From Blastococcus xanthinilyticus (lineage in GTDB: Bacteria; Actinomycetota; Actinomycetes; Mycobacteriales; Geodermatophilaceae): a stretch of 64,000 nucleotides of DNA. Position 1 is the first letter of the stretch. Every line of letters begins with the position of its first letter. Under the pieces are notes generated by a model that saw only the letters and a program-made list of their open reading frames with translations, made no database searches and was not told the DNA's origin. The DNA lies in contig NZ_VNHW01000002.1 of the NCBI RefSeq assembly GCF_008124835.1, forward strand, positions 310,001 to 374,000, read 5' to 3'. The position numbers and the translations under genes are program-made. Below, piece after piece: positions 26,735-36,091 of the stretch.

Positions 26735-28083
26735 CGGGCACTCCCGGGGGTCGGGACGGCGGGTTCGGCCGCCGGGGCGGCCGTTGCGCGCGTGGCGTGG
26801 ACGAGGAAGAGGACGGTGAGGAGCAGCCCGACGCCGGAGCCGACGGTGAAGGCCGACGCCAGCCGCAGGACGAGGTCGGGCACCAGCACGATGAGGACGC
26901 CGGCCACGGCCAGGCCGCCGGCCCACACCGTGGCGACCGCCCGGTGCCGGCCGGAGGCGACCAGCGCCTGGCTGCCCACCAGCAGCCCGAGGTGCAGGAC
27001 CCCGCCGGCGGCCAGCAGGCCGATCTCCGGGCCGGTGAGCGCGTAGCGCTCACCGAACACGAGGGCGACCACCCAGGGCCCCAGGAGATACCCGGCGAGC
27101 GCGGCGACACCGGCCAGCACGGTCACCGCGGCCAGCCCGCGCACCGCCAGGCGGCGCAGCGCCGCATCGCCGCCGGGCGTCGCCTGGAGCCGGGTCAGCA
27201 CGGGGATGAGCGCGCTCTGCAGCGGCACCGCCACGAACAGCGGCAGCCGCACCAGCGTGTAGGAGGCGATGAACCGGGCGGCGACCTGCGCCTGACCCTC
27301 CGCGGCGAGGGCGGTGGCCAGGATCGGCGCGGCGTTGAGCAGCGCCTGGGCGCACAGCGAGCCCACCAGCAGGTGCCCGACGGCCCCGGCGAAGGCGCGG
27401 GCCGGGGGGTCCTCCTCGGGCGGGACCGGAGGCGGGGCGGACCTCCGGCGGCGGACCAGCACCCAGGCCAGCAGCGGCAGGTGGGCGAGGGCCATCCCGC
27501 CGACCAGCGTCCACGCGTAGGCGGCGCCGTCCGCCGAGGGGACGAAGACGGTCAGCAGCACGGCGAGGACGACGCGCACGCCCGAGTCCAGCAGCAGGAC
27601 CGTGCCGTGCGTGCCGAGCCGGTCGGCGCCGAGCAGCAGGCCGCGGAGCAGGAACTGGCCGGCCGACAGCGCGCAGACGGCGAGCAGGGCCAGGAGGAAG
27701 CCGACGTGGCCGCCGAGGGAGGGCACCAGCTCGCCGGCCGCGGCCAGCAGCGCCACCGCCCCGCATGCCGCCAGGAGGGCCAGCGTGGCCACCGTGCCGC
27801 GGGGCAGCCGCGCGCCGGGCGGACGCCGGTGCAGCAGGCGGGCCAGCTCCAGCTCCACCGGCAGGAAGGCGCCGAAGCCGACCAGCAGGGCGAGGGACCA
27901 GTACGACCCGAACCAGCCGTAGTCGGCCGTGGGCACGGCGCGGGCGACCAGGGCCAGGTACACGTAGGTGAGGACACCGGAGCCGACGATGCACAGGGCC
28001 ACCCAGCCGAGCGCGGGGGCGGCCCCGCGGACGGCCGGCGCCGGGTCGCCGGCTCCGGCGGCGCCGGCCTGGGATCGCTGCAC
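26731..28083 (-). CDS. Polysaccharide-type flippase (MATE/Wzx-like membrane protein)
   Basis: A 450-residue protein with about 12-14 hydrophobic segments starting GWVALCIVGSGVLTYVYLALVARAV and with PTADYGWFGSYWSLALLVGFG after the first helix, the pattern of the oligosaccharide flippase superfamily. The start is taken at the GTG at 28083 because TACCGT lies exactly 6 nt upstream; the open frame continues to 28170 without family resemblance. Coupled to the GT4 gene downstream and divergent from the arabinosyltransferase gene. Confidence 0.8.
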   Translation of the reverse strand: MQRSQAGAAGAGDPAPAVRGAAPALGWVALCIVGSGVLTYVYLALVARAVPTADYGWFGSYWSLALLVGFGAFLPVELELARLLHRRPPGARLPRGTVATLALLAACGAVALLAAAGELVPSLGGHVGFLLALLAVCALSAGQFLLRGLLLGADRLGTHGTVLLLDSGVRVVLAVLLTVFVPSADGAAYAWTLVGGMALAHLPLLAWVLVRRRRSAPPPVPPEEDPPARAFAGAVGHLLVGSLCAQALLNAAPILATALAAEGQAQVAARFIASYTLVRLPLFVAVPLQSALIPVLTRLQATPGGDAALRRLAVRGLAAVTVLAGVAALAGYLLGPWVVALVFGERYALTGPEIGLLAAGGVLHLGLLVGSQALVASGRHRAVATVWAGGLAVAGVLIVLVPDLVLRLASAFTVGSGVGLLLTVLFLVHATRATAAPAAEPAVPTPGSAR

Positions 28084-28208
28084 GCTGGCACGGTAACCGC
28101 CGCGCGCGCCCCGTCCGGGGACGCGGCCTGGTTCGCGGAGCCGTGACCCGCCGGGGGAGCCGGTGTTCACTGTTGCGGACAGAACTGTCAGAACGGCGAG
28201 GAGTTCCA

Positions 28209-31200
28209 GTGTCGCAAGCGGTCACCGTCCGTCCCCCGACGGGCGGGTCCACCTCGGCCGCGCCGCAGGCCGGTGCGGGCCGCCGGTGGTCCCTGATCGC
28301 GCTGGTGGCGGGCCTGCTGGCCGTGGTCTGCGCGGTGCTGCTGCCGGTCGCGCCGGTGTCGATGAGCCAGCCGGTGGTCAGCTGGCCGCAGGACCCGGCC
28401 GCGCCCACCTCCACGATGCTGCAGCTGACCGCCCAGACCCCCCTCCGGATCGACGCCTCGTTCAGCTGCGCTGCGGCGCGTGTGGCGGGTGGGACCGACG
28501 ACGGTGTGATCCTCGCCACCGTCGTCCCCGGGCAGCCGAGCAGTGGCGGTCAGGGCCTGCTCGCCCGTGCCGGGGAGGACGGGCTGACGATCCGGGCGAA
28601 CGACCGGACCCTCGTCGACGGCGCGCCCGTCGCCGGCGACTGCGTGTACCGCGTCACCGGGGACGCGGCGGGGCTGACCGTGACCCGGGACGGCGACGTG
28701 GTGGGCAGCGCCCCCGACGCGCTGCTGCCGGCCGTCGACGTGCTGGCCACCTCGCTCACCGACCTCTCGCCGGCCGACGGCGAGCTGCTGGCGGTCGAGC
28801 TCGCCGTCGACGACCAGTTCGCCACGACGCCCTCGCTGCTCAAGTGGCTGCTCATGGGCCTGCTGGTGGTCGGCGCGGCGGTGTCCTTCGCCTTCCTGGT
28901 GGCCGAGCACCGCACCCGGCGCCGTGGCGCGGCCCCGGCCGCCCGCCGCGGGCGCCGGTTCGGCCCGGTCGACGTCGTCGTGCCGCTGGTGATGCTCGTC
29001 TGGATGTTCCTGGCGCCGATGTCCGACGACGACGGCTACTACGCGGCGATGGCCCGCAGCGCGGCCGACGAGGGCATGGTCGGCAACTACTACCAGCTGC
29101 TCAACCAGAACTTCACGCCCTTCACCTGGTTCTACCGCGCCCTGGGCGTGTGGGAGGGCCTGGTCGGCAGCAGCCCGGCGATGCTGCGGGTGCCCTCGCT
29201 GGTGACCGGGCTGCTGACCTGGCTGGCGCTGCGCCGCTTCACCAGCCAGCCCGGTGCGCTGCCCGCCGTGCTGGAGCGCTCGGCGCGGGGGCGGACCTCG
29301 CTGGCCGTGGTGCTCGGGGTGGCCTTCCTGGCCTGGTGGATGCCCTTCGGCGTGGGGGTCCGCCCGGAGGCCCTCGTCGGCTTCGCGGCCGCCGCGGTCC
29401 TGCTCCTGATGTCCTCGGCGATCCGCCGGGGCAGCCTGCCGCGCCTCGGCCTGGCCGTGGTGGTCGCCGCGCTGGGTGTCGTCTCCCACCCGACCGGCTT
29501 CGTGTCCCTCGCGCCGTTGCTCGCGGGCGCGCCGGCCGCGGTCCGGCTGATCCGGGACGGCGTGCCTGCGGCCCGCGCCGGGATCCGCGGCCTGGCGGTG
29601 GTGGCGCCCGGGGCGGTCGCCGCGATCGCCGCGTTCGGCGACGGCTCGCTCAACGACTTCCTGCGCGGCCAGCAGATCTTCCTGTCGATCCAGGCGCAGA
29701 ACAGCTGGTTCGACGAGTACCAGCGCTACGCCTTCCTCTTCGCCCAGGACCCGATGGGCAACTACGCCAAGCGCGCGGCGGTCCTGCTGGGTCTGGCCTC
29801 GCTGGTCTGGTTCGCCGTCCTGGCCGCGGTCTCCCGTTCCCGCCGCGGCGTGAGCCCGCAGCTGCTGATGGCCGCCTCCAGCCTCGCGCTGGCGTTCCTG
29901 CTGCTGTGGATCACCCCGAGCAAGTGGACGCACCACTTCGGCGCGCTCTCCGGCCTGGGCCCGGCGTTCCTGGCGCTGTTCCTGGTCTCCCTGCCGGTGC
30001 TCGCCCGCGCGGTGCCGGGCGGTCTGCGCACCGGCTGGCCCCTGGCCGTGCCGGCCCTCGGGACGGTCGCCGTCGTCGCGGCGCTGAGCTTCCACGGCCC
30101 CAACAGCTGGGCCTACTCCTGGCTGCAGGGCGTGCCGCAGTCGTGGCAGCGCCCGCACCTGTCGGTGCTGCCGTTCGACAGCCTGGTGGTCTGGCTCCTG
30201 GGGGCCGCCGTGGTCGTCGGCCTCGTGCGGCTGGTCGGCCGCCGGGCCGGTCTGCCGCGGCGCCGGCCCTGGCTGACCGCGGTGCCGATCGTGGCCGCGA
30301 TCTTCCTCGGGCTCTCGGTCACCTTCCTGTTCGGCAGCTTCGCCTACGCGGCCGCGACCACGCAGGACACCTACTCGCCCTGGGGGGACGCGATCAGCGA
30401 CCCGCTGGGCAGCACCTGCGGGCCGACCAAGGCCGTCGAGGTCCTGGACGTCGAGGCCGCCACCCCGTTGCCGGCCGTGCCGGGCACCGGCGACCGGACC
30501 GGCGAGGTGTTCGCCCCCGGGAGCGGCTTCTACCCCGCGAGCCCCCCGCCGGTGGAGCCCGGCACGGGGCCGGCCACCGACGTCTGGGGCAGCCTGGACG
30601 GCGACGTCGACGGATCGGCCGTCGGGGAGTTCACCACTCCCTGGTACGAGCTGCCGAGTGACGTCGGCGCGGACGAGCGGGTCGCCGTGCTGGTGGCCGG
30701 CAAGCTCGACGAGGCGGGCAACGAGCTGACCGTGGAGTACGGCCGGCAGCAGGCCGGCGGGTTCGAGGTCCTCGCGAGCGCGGGCCTCCGGGACGACACG
30801 CAGTCGGCCGTCTGGCGGGCCCGGTCCCTCGACCTCGGCGTCGCACCCGACGCCGACGCCGTCCGCCTGGTCGCCCGGGACGGTACGACGGGCAGCCCGG
30901 GCTGGCTGGCCACCACCGGGCCGTCGGTCGTGCCGGTGGAGCGGCTGGACCGGTACCTGCCCGAGGACGCCGCCGTGGCGACCGCCTGGCAGTTCTCGTT
31001 CCTGTTCCCCTGCCAGCGGCAGCTGGACATCACCAACGGCATCACCGAGCCGATGGAGTACGCGGTCATGTGGGGCGGTCAGGGGGTCGACGGCCTCGGC
31101 GACGCCACCTGGCAGCTGGGCCGCGGTGGCCTGTTCGCCCCGACGCTGCGCAACTCGTCGGTGACGCAGGTCGGCGGCTGGTGGCCCGACTGGCCCGGGA

Positions 31201-31331
31201 TCACGACCCTGCAGGTCTTCCGCGTGGTGGCGCCCTACCCGGACGCCGCCTACGAGGTGCGGGAGACCACGGAGACCCGGTGGGGCTGGCAGGGCCCCGA
31301 CGAGGCGCGCTGGCCCTACGGCGAGGGCTGA
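28209..31331 (+). CDS. Emb-type arabinosyltransferase (GT53)
   Basis: A 1,040-residue membrane glycosyltransferase of the EmbA/EmbB/EmbC family, which transfers arabinofuranose from decaprenyl-phosphoryl-arabinose. Order of domains: one N-terminal helix (LIALVAGLLAVVCAVLLP), an extracytoplasmic jelly-roll domain, the catalytic loop MSDDDGYYAAMARSAADEGM near residue 270 (the DDx motif), a 12-13-helix core, and a large C-terminal carbohydrate-binding domain with TTLQVFRVVAPYPDA. The GTG at 28209 has AGGAG about 6 nt upstream. Only one emb gene is present here, whereas mycobacteria have three, so it may carry out all arabinan extension or work with an AftB/C type enzyme elsewhere. Confidence 0.87.
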   Translation: MSQAVTVRPPTGGSTSAAPQAGAGRRWSLIALVAGLLAVVCAVLLPVAPVSMSQPVVSWPQDPAAPTSTMLQLTAQTPLRIDASFSCAAARVAGGTDDGVILATVVPGQPSSGGQGLLARAGEDGLTIRANDRTLVDGAPVAGDCVYRVTGDAAGLTVTRDGDVVGSAPDALLPAVDVLATSLTDLSPADGELLAVELAVDDQFATTPSLLKWLLMGLLVVGAAVSFAFLVAEHRTRRRGAAPAARRGRRFGPVDVVVPLVMLVWMFLAPMSDDDGYYAAMARSAADEGMVGNYYQLLNQNFTPFTWFYRALGVWEGLVGSSPAMLRVPSLVTGLLTWLALRRFTSQPGALPAVLERSARGRTSLAVVLGVAFLAWWMPFGVGVRPEALVGFAAAAVLLLMSSAIRRGSLPRLGLAVVVAALGVVSHPTGFVSLAPLLAGAPAAVRLIRDGVPAARAGIRGLAVVAPGAVAAIAAFGDGSLNDFLRGQQIFLSIQAQNSWFDEYQRYAFLFAQDPMGNYAKRAAVLLGLASLVWFAVLAAVSRSRRGVSPQLLMAASSLALAFLLLWITPSKWTHHFGALSGLGPAFLALFLVSLPVLARAVPGGLRTGWPLAVPALGTVAVVAALSFHGPNSWAYSWLQGVPQSWQRPHLSVLPFDSLVVWLLGAAVVVGLVRLVGRRAGLPRRRPWLTAVPIVAAIFLGLSVTFLFGSFAYAAATTQDTYSPWGDAISDPLGSTCGPTKAVEVLDVEAATPLPAVPGTGDRTGEVFAPGSGFYPASPPPVEPGTGPATDVWGSLDGDVDGSAVGEFTTPWYELPSDVGADERVAVLVAGKLDEAGNELTVEYGRQQAGGFEVLASAGLRDDTQSAVWRARSLDLGVAPDADAVRLVARDGTTGSPGWLATTGPSVVPVERLDRYLPEDAAVATAWQFSFLFPCQRQLDITNGITEPMEYAVMWGGQGVDGLGDATWQLGRGGLFAPTLRNSSVTQVGGWWPDWPGITTLQVFRVVAPYPDAAYEVRETTETRWGWQGPDEARWPYGEG

Positions 31332-31334
31332 GCC

Positions 31335-31370
31335 GCGCGCTCGGCCGCGGTCACCCGCGGCCGAGCGCGC
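31335..31370. terminator. Bidirectional hairpin terminator after the arabinosyltransferase gene
   Basis: A perfect 16-bp inverted repeat (arms 31335-31350 and 31355-31370) with loop TCAC. The loop holds the stop codon of the convergent TIGR03089 gene. No T-tract. Confidence 0.6.
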
Positions 31371-32151
31371 GCACGCCGTCGACGTGCGGGCCGAGGGTGG
31401 CGGTGACCCGCTCGGTCGCCGCCCGCCGGGCGAGGGCGGCGCCGTCGGGACGGCGGCAGAGCACCACCGACGCGCCCGCGGCGAGCGGCGCCAGCAGCCA
31501 GGCGACCGGGCCGGCCTCGGCCGCCGTGCCGTCGTCGACCAGCACGCGGTCGCCGGCACCGATGCCGAGCCGGCCGGCCAGCGCCTCGGCTGCCCCGACC
31601 AGGCCCTCCAGGGTCAGCTCCACGCCGCCGGCCCGGAGCCCGGGCCCGGCGGGATCGGCCGGCTCGTACGGCGTGAAGACGTCCGCCTGCCCGCGCACCT
31701 CGAGGGCGAAGTCGCGGGCCCGGCCGGCGTACCCGGTCATGCCCGAGCCCAGCGGGTGCAGCGAGAAGCCGAACAGCTCGGGTCCGTCCAGGTCCTCCAG
31801 CGACGGCAGCCGCTCCTGGTCGGCCAGGACGACGTCGGCCTCGGCCGCCCGGCCCTCGTCCTCCACCGCCGTGTCCAGGACCGCGGCGCCGCAGCTCCAG
31901 ACGCCGAGCAGGACGGCCGCGGTCTGCCAGTGCACCGGGAGGGCGACCGCGACGGCGCTCCCCGGGCCGACGTCGAGCTCCTCCTGCAGCAGGTTGGCCG
32001 TCTTAGCCACCCAGTTCGCGAGGGTGGTCGCCGACAGCTCCACGCGCTCCCCGGTCGCGTCGTCGTAGGACGTCAGCAGCGGGGTGGCGGCGGAGCGGGC
32101 GAGAGCCGCGGCGAGCAGGGAGGCGGGGAGGGCGGGGAGCGACGGGGCCAC
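31351..32151 (-). CDS. TIGR03089 family protein
   Basis: A 266-residue actinobacterial protein that resembles the N-terminal part of AMP-binding (acyl-CoA synthetase-like) enzymes: LLTSYDDATGERVELSATTLANW near the N-terminus and a small substrate-pocket region, but without the AMP-binding loop STGxTGxPK and without the C-terminal lid. It is therefore unlikely to be an active ligase. In mycobacteria the homologue lies beside an LCP gene, and here an LCP gene is 2 kb away. Function unknown. Confidence 0.8.
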   Translation of the reverse strand: MAPSLPALPASLLAAALARSAATPLLTSYDDATGERVELSATTLANWVAKTANLLQEELDVGPGSAVAVALPVHWQTAAVLLGVWSCGAAVLDTAVEDEGRAAEADVVLADQERLPSLEDLDGPELFGFSLHPLGSGMTGYAGRARDFALEVRGQADVFTPYEPADPAGPGLRAGGVELTLEGLVGAAEALAGRLGIGAGDRVLVDDGTAAEAGPVAWLLAPLAAGASVVLCRRPDGAALARRAATERVTATLGPHVDGVRALGRG

Positions 32152-32258
32152 GCGTCCAGACTGCCAGTGCCCGGAAGGCCGGTGTCCAGAGTGTCGGGTG
32201 GTGCTGGTGGCGTTCGGCGTGCGGCGGCCGGTCCCCCCGCGGCTAGAGTGGGCTCCCG

Positions 32259-32798
32259 ATGACCGAGGGCCCGCTGACGCGTCTCACCCGACTCGACGAG
32301 CAGCTGCTGCGCGCGACCCGGCGACGGCTGGGGCACACCCCGGCGGTGCCGGTGGCCAAGGGGCTCTCCCTGTTCGGCGAGCACGCCGCGGGCTGGCTCG
32401 CGCTGGGGGCGGTGGGCTACCTGCGCGGCTCCCGGCGGGCGGAGTGGGCGCAGGCCAGCGTCGGCGTGTTCGCCGGGCACGCCGCCGGTGTCGTGGTCAA
32501 GCGGGTCGTCCGCCGGCAACGCCCGGCGTTCACCGACCTGCCCGCCCTGGCGCGGACGGCCGGGAAGCTCTCCTTCCCGAGCGCGCACAGCTGCTCCACC
32601 GCGGCCGCCGCAGTGGGGTTCGGCCCGCTGATCGGCCGCCCGGTCATGGGGACCGCGCTGGGGGCCATGCTGGTCTCGCGCGTCCTGCTGGGCGTGCACT
32701 ATCCGAGTGACGTCGCCGCGGGGGCCGCCATCGGCGGGCTGTCGGCGGTGACCGTGCGGACGCTGGCGCGCCGCGCGAGGGAGAGGGGACAGCAGTGA
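32259..32798 (+). CDS. PAP2-family phosphatase (decaprenylphosphoryl-5-phosphoribose phosphatase-like)
   Basis: A 179-residue membrane phosphatase with all three PAP2 motifs: KRVVRRQRPAF, SFPSAHSCSTAAA and SRVLLGVHYPSDVAAG. Coupled by GTGA to the decaprenyl-phosphate phosphoribosyltransferase gene, it very probably removes the 5-phosphate from decaprenyl-phosphoryl-5-phosphoribose, the second step in making the arabinose donor, as proposed for its mycobacterial counterpart. A TAGAGT box at 32244-32249 is 9 nt before the ATG. Confidence 0.85.
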   Translation: MTEGPLTRLTRLDEQLLRATRRRLGHTPAVPVAKGLSLFGEHAAGWLALGAVGYLRGSRRAEWAQASVGVFAGHAAGVVVKRVVRRQRPAFTDLPALARTAGKLSFPSAHSCSTAAAAVGFGPLIGRPVMGTALGAMLVSRVLLGVHYPSDVAAGAAIGGLSAVTVRTLARRARERGQQ

Positions 32799-33787
32799 GC
32801 AGCTCGACCGGGCAGGGCACCGGCGCCAAGCCGGCGAGCCCGGCCGTGACCGGGCCCGCGACCCAGCCGTCCCTACCGGTGGTCGAGCTCGCCCCGCGGC
32901 TCCCGGGGTTCCGCGGCAGCCTCTCCTGGGGCATCGTGCGGGCGCTGCGCCCGCGGCAGTGGGTGAAGAACTTCCTGGTGCTGGCCGCCCCGCTGGCCGC
33001 CGGGGCCATCTTCGACCCGGACGTGCTGGGCCCCACCGCCATCGCCTTCGTGCTGTTCTGCCTGGCGTCCTCGGGCGTCTACGTGGTCAACGACCTCCGT
33101 GACATGGAGGAGGACCGCCGGCATCCCCGCAAGCGCTTCCGCGCCATCCCCGCCGGCGTCGTGCCCATCCCGCTGGCCGTGGTCATGGGCGTGGTCCTGC
33201 TCGTCGGGTCGGTGACGGCGGCTGTCCTGCTGACCCGCCCGGCCCTGGCCGGGGTCATCGGCAGCTACGTGGTCATCTCGCTGTGCTACTCGTTCTTCCT
33301 CAAGAACCAGCCGGTCATCGACCTCGCCGTCGTGGCCTCGGGCTTCCTGCTCCGCGGCATCGCCGGCGGCGTCGCGGCCGGGCTGCCGCTGTCCCAGTGG
33401 TTCCTGCTGGTCGCGGCGTTCGGCTCGCTGTTCATGGTCGCCGGCAAGCGGTACTCGGAGCTCATCGTGATGGGGGACGCCGCGGCCACCCGCCGCACCC
33501 TCCAGGAGTACTCGGCGAGCTACCTGCGGTTCGTGTGGAGCCTGTCGGCCGGCGTCGCCTGCACCGCGTACAGCCTGTGGGCCTTCGAGCTCGGCCAGGA
33601 GCAGGACGGCGTGCCCTGGGCGGCGATCTCCATCGGGCCGTTCGTGCTCGGGATCCTGCGCTACGCCGTCGACGTCGACAAGGGCGCCGCCGGCGCTCCC
33701 GAGGAGATCGTCCTCGGCGACCGCGTGCTGCTGCTGCTGGCGGCCCTGTGGGCGGTCACGGTGGGCGTCGGGGTCTTCACCCGCTGA
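32795..33787 (+). CDS. Decaprenyl-phosphate phosphoribosyltransferase (UbiA family)
   Basis: A 330-residue UbiA-superfamily membrane protein. The first aspartate motif is NDLRDMEEDRRHPRKRFRAIP and the second lies around YSELIVMGD. RPRQWVKNFLVLAAPLAAG at the first helix is typical of the phosphoribosyltransferase subgroup, not of quinone enzymes. It makes decaprenyl-phosphoryl-5-phosphoribose, precursor of the arabinose donor used by Emb enzymes. The GTG overlaps the PAP2 stop. The epimerases DprE1/DprE2 needed downstream are not in this window. Confidence 0.9.
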   Translation: MSSSTGQGTGAKPASPAVTGPATQPSLPVVELAPRLPGFRGSLSWGIVRALRPRQWVKNFLVLAAPLAAGAIFDPDVLGPTAIAFVLFCLASSGVYVVNDLRDMEEDRRHPRKRFRAIPAGVVPIPLAVVMGVVLLVGSVTAAVLLTRPALAGVIGSYVVISLCYSFFLKNQPVIDLAVVASGFLLRGIAGGVAAGLPLSQWFLLVAAFGSLFMVAGKRYSELIVMGDAAATRRTLQEYSASYLRFVWSLSAGVACTAYSLWAFELGQEQDGVPWAAISIGPFVLGILRYAVDVDKGAAGAPEEIVLGDRVLLLLAALWAVTVGVGVFTR

Positions 33788-33990
33788 CCTCTGCCGCTCC
33801 ACGGGGCGGACAGCGGCGGGCTGGGATGCCGCGCGCCGTCGGTCGGCCCGCGTCACTGATCGGTGGGCGCTGCCGGTCGGCTCCCGGCTGACGCGGGCGC
33901 GCGGCCGGTCGGTACCCGGATGTGGAGCCCGTGCCGCCGTCGGACCGTGCCGCCGGAACCGCCCTCCTGGCACCGCCCGGGCATGCGGAC

Positions 33991-34030
33991 GGCGACGGCC
34001 GTGGACGCCGGGGCGTCCACGGCCGTCGCC
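33991..34030. terminator. Strong bidirectional hairpin terminator
   Basis: A perfect 19-bp inverted repeat (arms 33991-34009 and 34012-34030), practically without a loop, between the convergent ubiA-type and LCP genes. No T-tract follows on either strand. Confidence 0.7.
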
Positions 34031-34037
34031 GGGTGCA

Positions 34038-34067
34038 GTGCTGATCCAGTGCGGTGCTGATCCAGTG
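34038..34067. repeat. Direct repeat, 14 bp, two copies
   Basis: GTGCTGATCCAGTG occurs at 34038-34051 and 34054-34067, 16 bp apart, immediately after the hairpin terminator; a third partial copy (GCTGATC) follows. Significance unknown. Confidence 0.6.
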
Positions 34068-34119
34068 GCCGCTGATCGGGCGGGCTGCCGACCGGTGCGG
34101 TGGCGGCCGGCGGCGCCGA

Positions 34120-35664
34120 TCAGTTGATGCAGCTGGTGTTGTCCGCGGTGCGGGCGTCCTCGCCCTCGGTGACCGGCGCGGGGGCCGCCGGGGTGACGGC
34201 CTGCCCGACCCCGTTGAAGTCCGAGCCGAGCACCACGTGCACCGCCCCGGCGGGGACGTCGGCAGCGACCTCGGGGACGGCGCCGGGGATGGTCGCGGCC
34301 ACCGTGGCGGCGAGCGCCTCGTCACCCGCGGCGTGCCGGATCTCGGTCTGCTTGTAGTCCATGGCGTCGGCGTTCGCCGTGCCGCTGACGACGAACCCGG
34401 CCGCCTGGAGCGACTGCGCCGCCTTCCCCGCCAGCCCCGAGGTGCCGGAGCCGTTGAACACCTGGACGTCGATCCGGGCCGGGTCGACCGGCTCGGGCGC
34501 CTCGGGCGTGGCCCCCGCCGGCTCGGGCTCCGGTTCGGCGGAGAGGTCGGCGAAGAAGGCGTGCAGGGCGCTCTCCTTCTCGAGCCGGAGGATGTAGCGG
34601 CCGGCGTCGTCCTTGTCGTCCCCGATGTAGGGCACGGTCTGGAACTCGATGCTCCCGGCGGTGACCGACTGCATCTGCTCGGCGAGCTGGAAGAGGTCCA
34701 GGCTGCGGTCGACCGTCAGCGACTCGGCGGCCGCCTGCACCAGCTCGCGCTGCTTGCCCAGGTCGAGCATGACCTCGTCGGAGAGCATCTTGCGCAGCAC
34801 GCCGGCGATGAAGACCTGCTGCCGGATGATGCGGTCGAAGTCGCCACGGGGCAGGCCGTGCCGCTGGCGGACGAACTTCAGCGCGTCGGCGCCGCTGATC
34901 GTCTGCACCCCGGCGGGGAACACGGCGCCGGACCAGCGCCGGTCGTCCACGGGCTCGCACAGGTTGACCTCGACGCCGCCGACGACGGAGGTCAGGTTGA
35001 AGAAGCCGAGCAGGTCCACCTCGGCGTAGTGGTCGATCTGCAGCCCGGTGAGCTGGCTGATCGTCTGCACGAGGAGCTGGGCGCCCTGGGCGGCCTTCTC
35101 CTCCTCCGAGGCGCTGTCGGGAGCGTCCATCCGCCCGTAGGCGTAGGCGGCGTTGAGCTTGTCCCACCCGTAGCCGGGGATCTCGACGTAGCTGTCCCGG
35201 GGGAAGGAGACGAAGGAGGCCTTCGACCCGTCGGCGGGCACGTGCACCAGGATCATCGTGTCGGTGTTGCTGCCGGAGTCGGTGCCGGCGTTCAGCGCGA
35301 CGAGCTGCTCGTCGGTGAGCTCCGCCCGGCTGTCGCTGCCGACCAGGAGCAGGTTCATCGCCGCGCCCGTGCCGGTCGTCCCGTCGTTCCCGGACGTGGG
35401 GATGGCGTCGGTCCGGTTGACCGTCGCGGACGCCACCCGGCCCAGGTACCAACCCCAGCCGCTGGTGACGAGCAGGACCAGCGACAGCAGCGCGCCCACC
35501 GCCCGGAGCAGGTGCGCGGACCGGCGGGCGCCCGAGGACGGGGCGCCGCCGTCGCGGGCGGCGGAGCCGGCCCCGGAGCGGGACGGCCGGCCGGCGCGGG
35601 GGTCGAGGCGGGGCGGGAGCGGTCGACCGCTGGGCTGGTCGAGCTCTCTCCGGTCTCGGCTCAC
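34120..35664 (-). CDS. LytR-CpsA-Psr (LCP) family cell-wall glycopolymer ligase
   Basis: A 514-residue LCP protein that would transfer lipid-linked polysaccharide (arabinogalactan or teichoic acid) to peptidoglycan. A charged cytoplasmic N-terminus is followed by one membrane helix (VGALLSLVLLVTSGWGWYLG), the LCP domain with LLVGSDSRAEL, TDTMILVHVPADG, SFPRDSYVEIPGYGWDKLN and RQRHGLPRGDFDRI, and a C-terminal LytR_C domain (DVQVFNGSGTSGLAG ... VVLGSDFNGV). The start is the GTG at 35664 with GAGAGG upstream; the open frame runs to 35925 without similarity. Divergent from the amidase gene. Confidence 0.9.
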   Translation of the reverse strand: MSRDRRELDQPSGRPLPPRLDPRAGRPSRSGAGSAARDGGAPSSGARRSAHLLRAVGALLSLVLLVTSGWGWYLGRVASATVNRTDAIPTSGNDGTTGTGAAMNLLLVGSDSRAELTDEQLVALNAGTDSGSNTDTMILVHVPADGSKASFVSFPRDSYVEIPGYGWDKLNAAYAYGRMDAPDSASEEEKAAQGAQLLVQTISQLTGLQIDHYAEVDLLGFFNLTSVVGGVEVNLCEPVDDRRWSGAVFPAGVQTISGADALKFVRQRHGLPRGDFDRIIRQQVFIAGVLRKMLSDEVMLDLGKQRELVQAAAESLTVDRSLDLFQLAEQMQSVTAGSIEFQTVPYIGDDKDDAGRYILRLEKESALHAFFADLSAEPEPEPAGATPEAPEPVDPARIDVQVFNGSGTSGLAGKAAQSLQAAGFVVSGTANADAMDYKQTEIRHAAGDEALAATVAATIPGAVPEVAADVPAGAVHVVLGSDFNGVGQAVTPAAPAPVTEGEDARTADNTSCIN

Positions 35665-36091
35665 GGGGGACCTCTCAAGCTGGTGTCGGCGACGCCTGCC
35701 GTGCTCTCCCTGCCGATAGGCTGCCGGGAAGGAGCAGGATGTGACGCTGTGTGCGTCGGCGTTGGCAACGCTAGCCACCGCCGAGGGGCCCGAGCGGCCT
35801 CGACACGGCAGATTGCGTGGCCCGGCGACCCGTCCAGCCCATTCGCACCACCGATGTGCACCGAACCCATCCGTCACACGTCGGGTTGTCGGTCCGGCCG
35901 GGAGCGGCGCACCATCGGGCATCACCTCGTCCCCCGGGCCCGGAGTGCGGCCGACGTCGTCCGTTCCGTCCGGGCTGTCGACTCAACTCCGGCGTCCCCG
36001 TGGACGAACGTAGGGGTGGAGACAAGTCGATCCACGCGTCTGTCGATCAAGGCGTCGGCCGGACTATCTGCCCCACCGGAGGACCACCCTC
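35665..36091. promoter_or_regulatory. Divergent intergenic region between LCP and amidase genes
   Basis: A 427-bp region with no convincing gene. It must hold promoters for both directions. A TAGCGT hexamer on the minus strand (35773 to 35768) is a possible -10 for the LCP gene. A lone GTCACA half-site occurs at 35873-35878. No -35 match was convincing. Confidence 0.4.

Larger units (their letters stand above)
33788..34119. other. Intergenic region between convergent ubiA-type and LCP genes
   Basis: A 332-bp gap with no credible coding frame. It contains a strong hairpin (33991-34030) followed by two copies of a 14-bp direct repeat. Nothing else is recognised. Confidence 0.6.

Noticed and set aside
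31351-32151. Active acyl-CoA synthetase
   Set aside because: The AMP-binding loop and the C-terminal lid domain are missing; it fits the TIGR03089 family of unknown function.
33863-34060. Small open frame in the ubiA-LCP intergenic region
   Set aside because: It runs through the terminator hairpin, has no ribosome binding site and a biased random composition.
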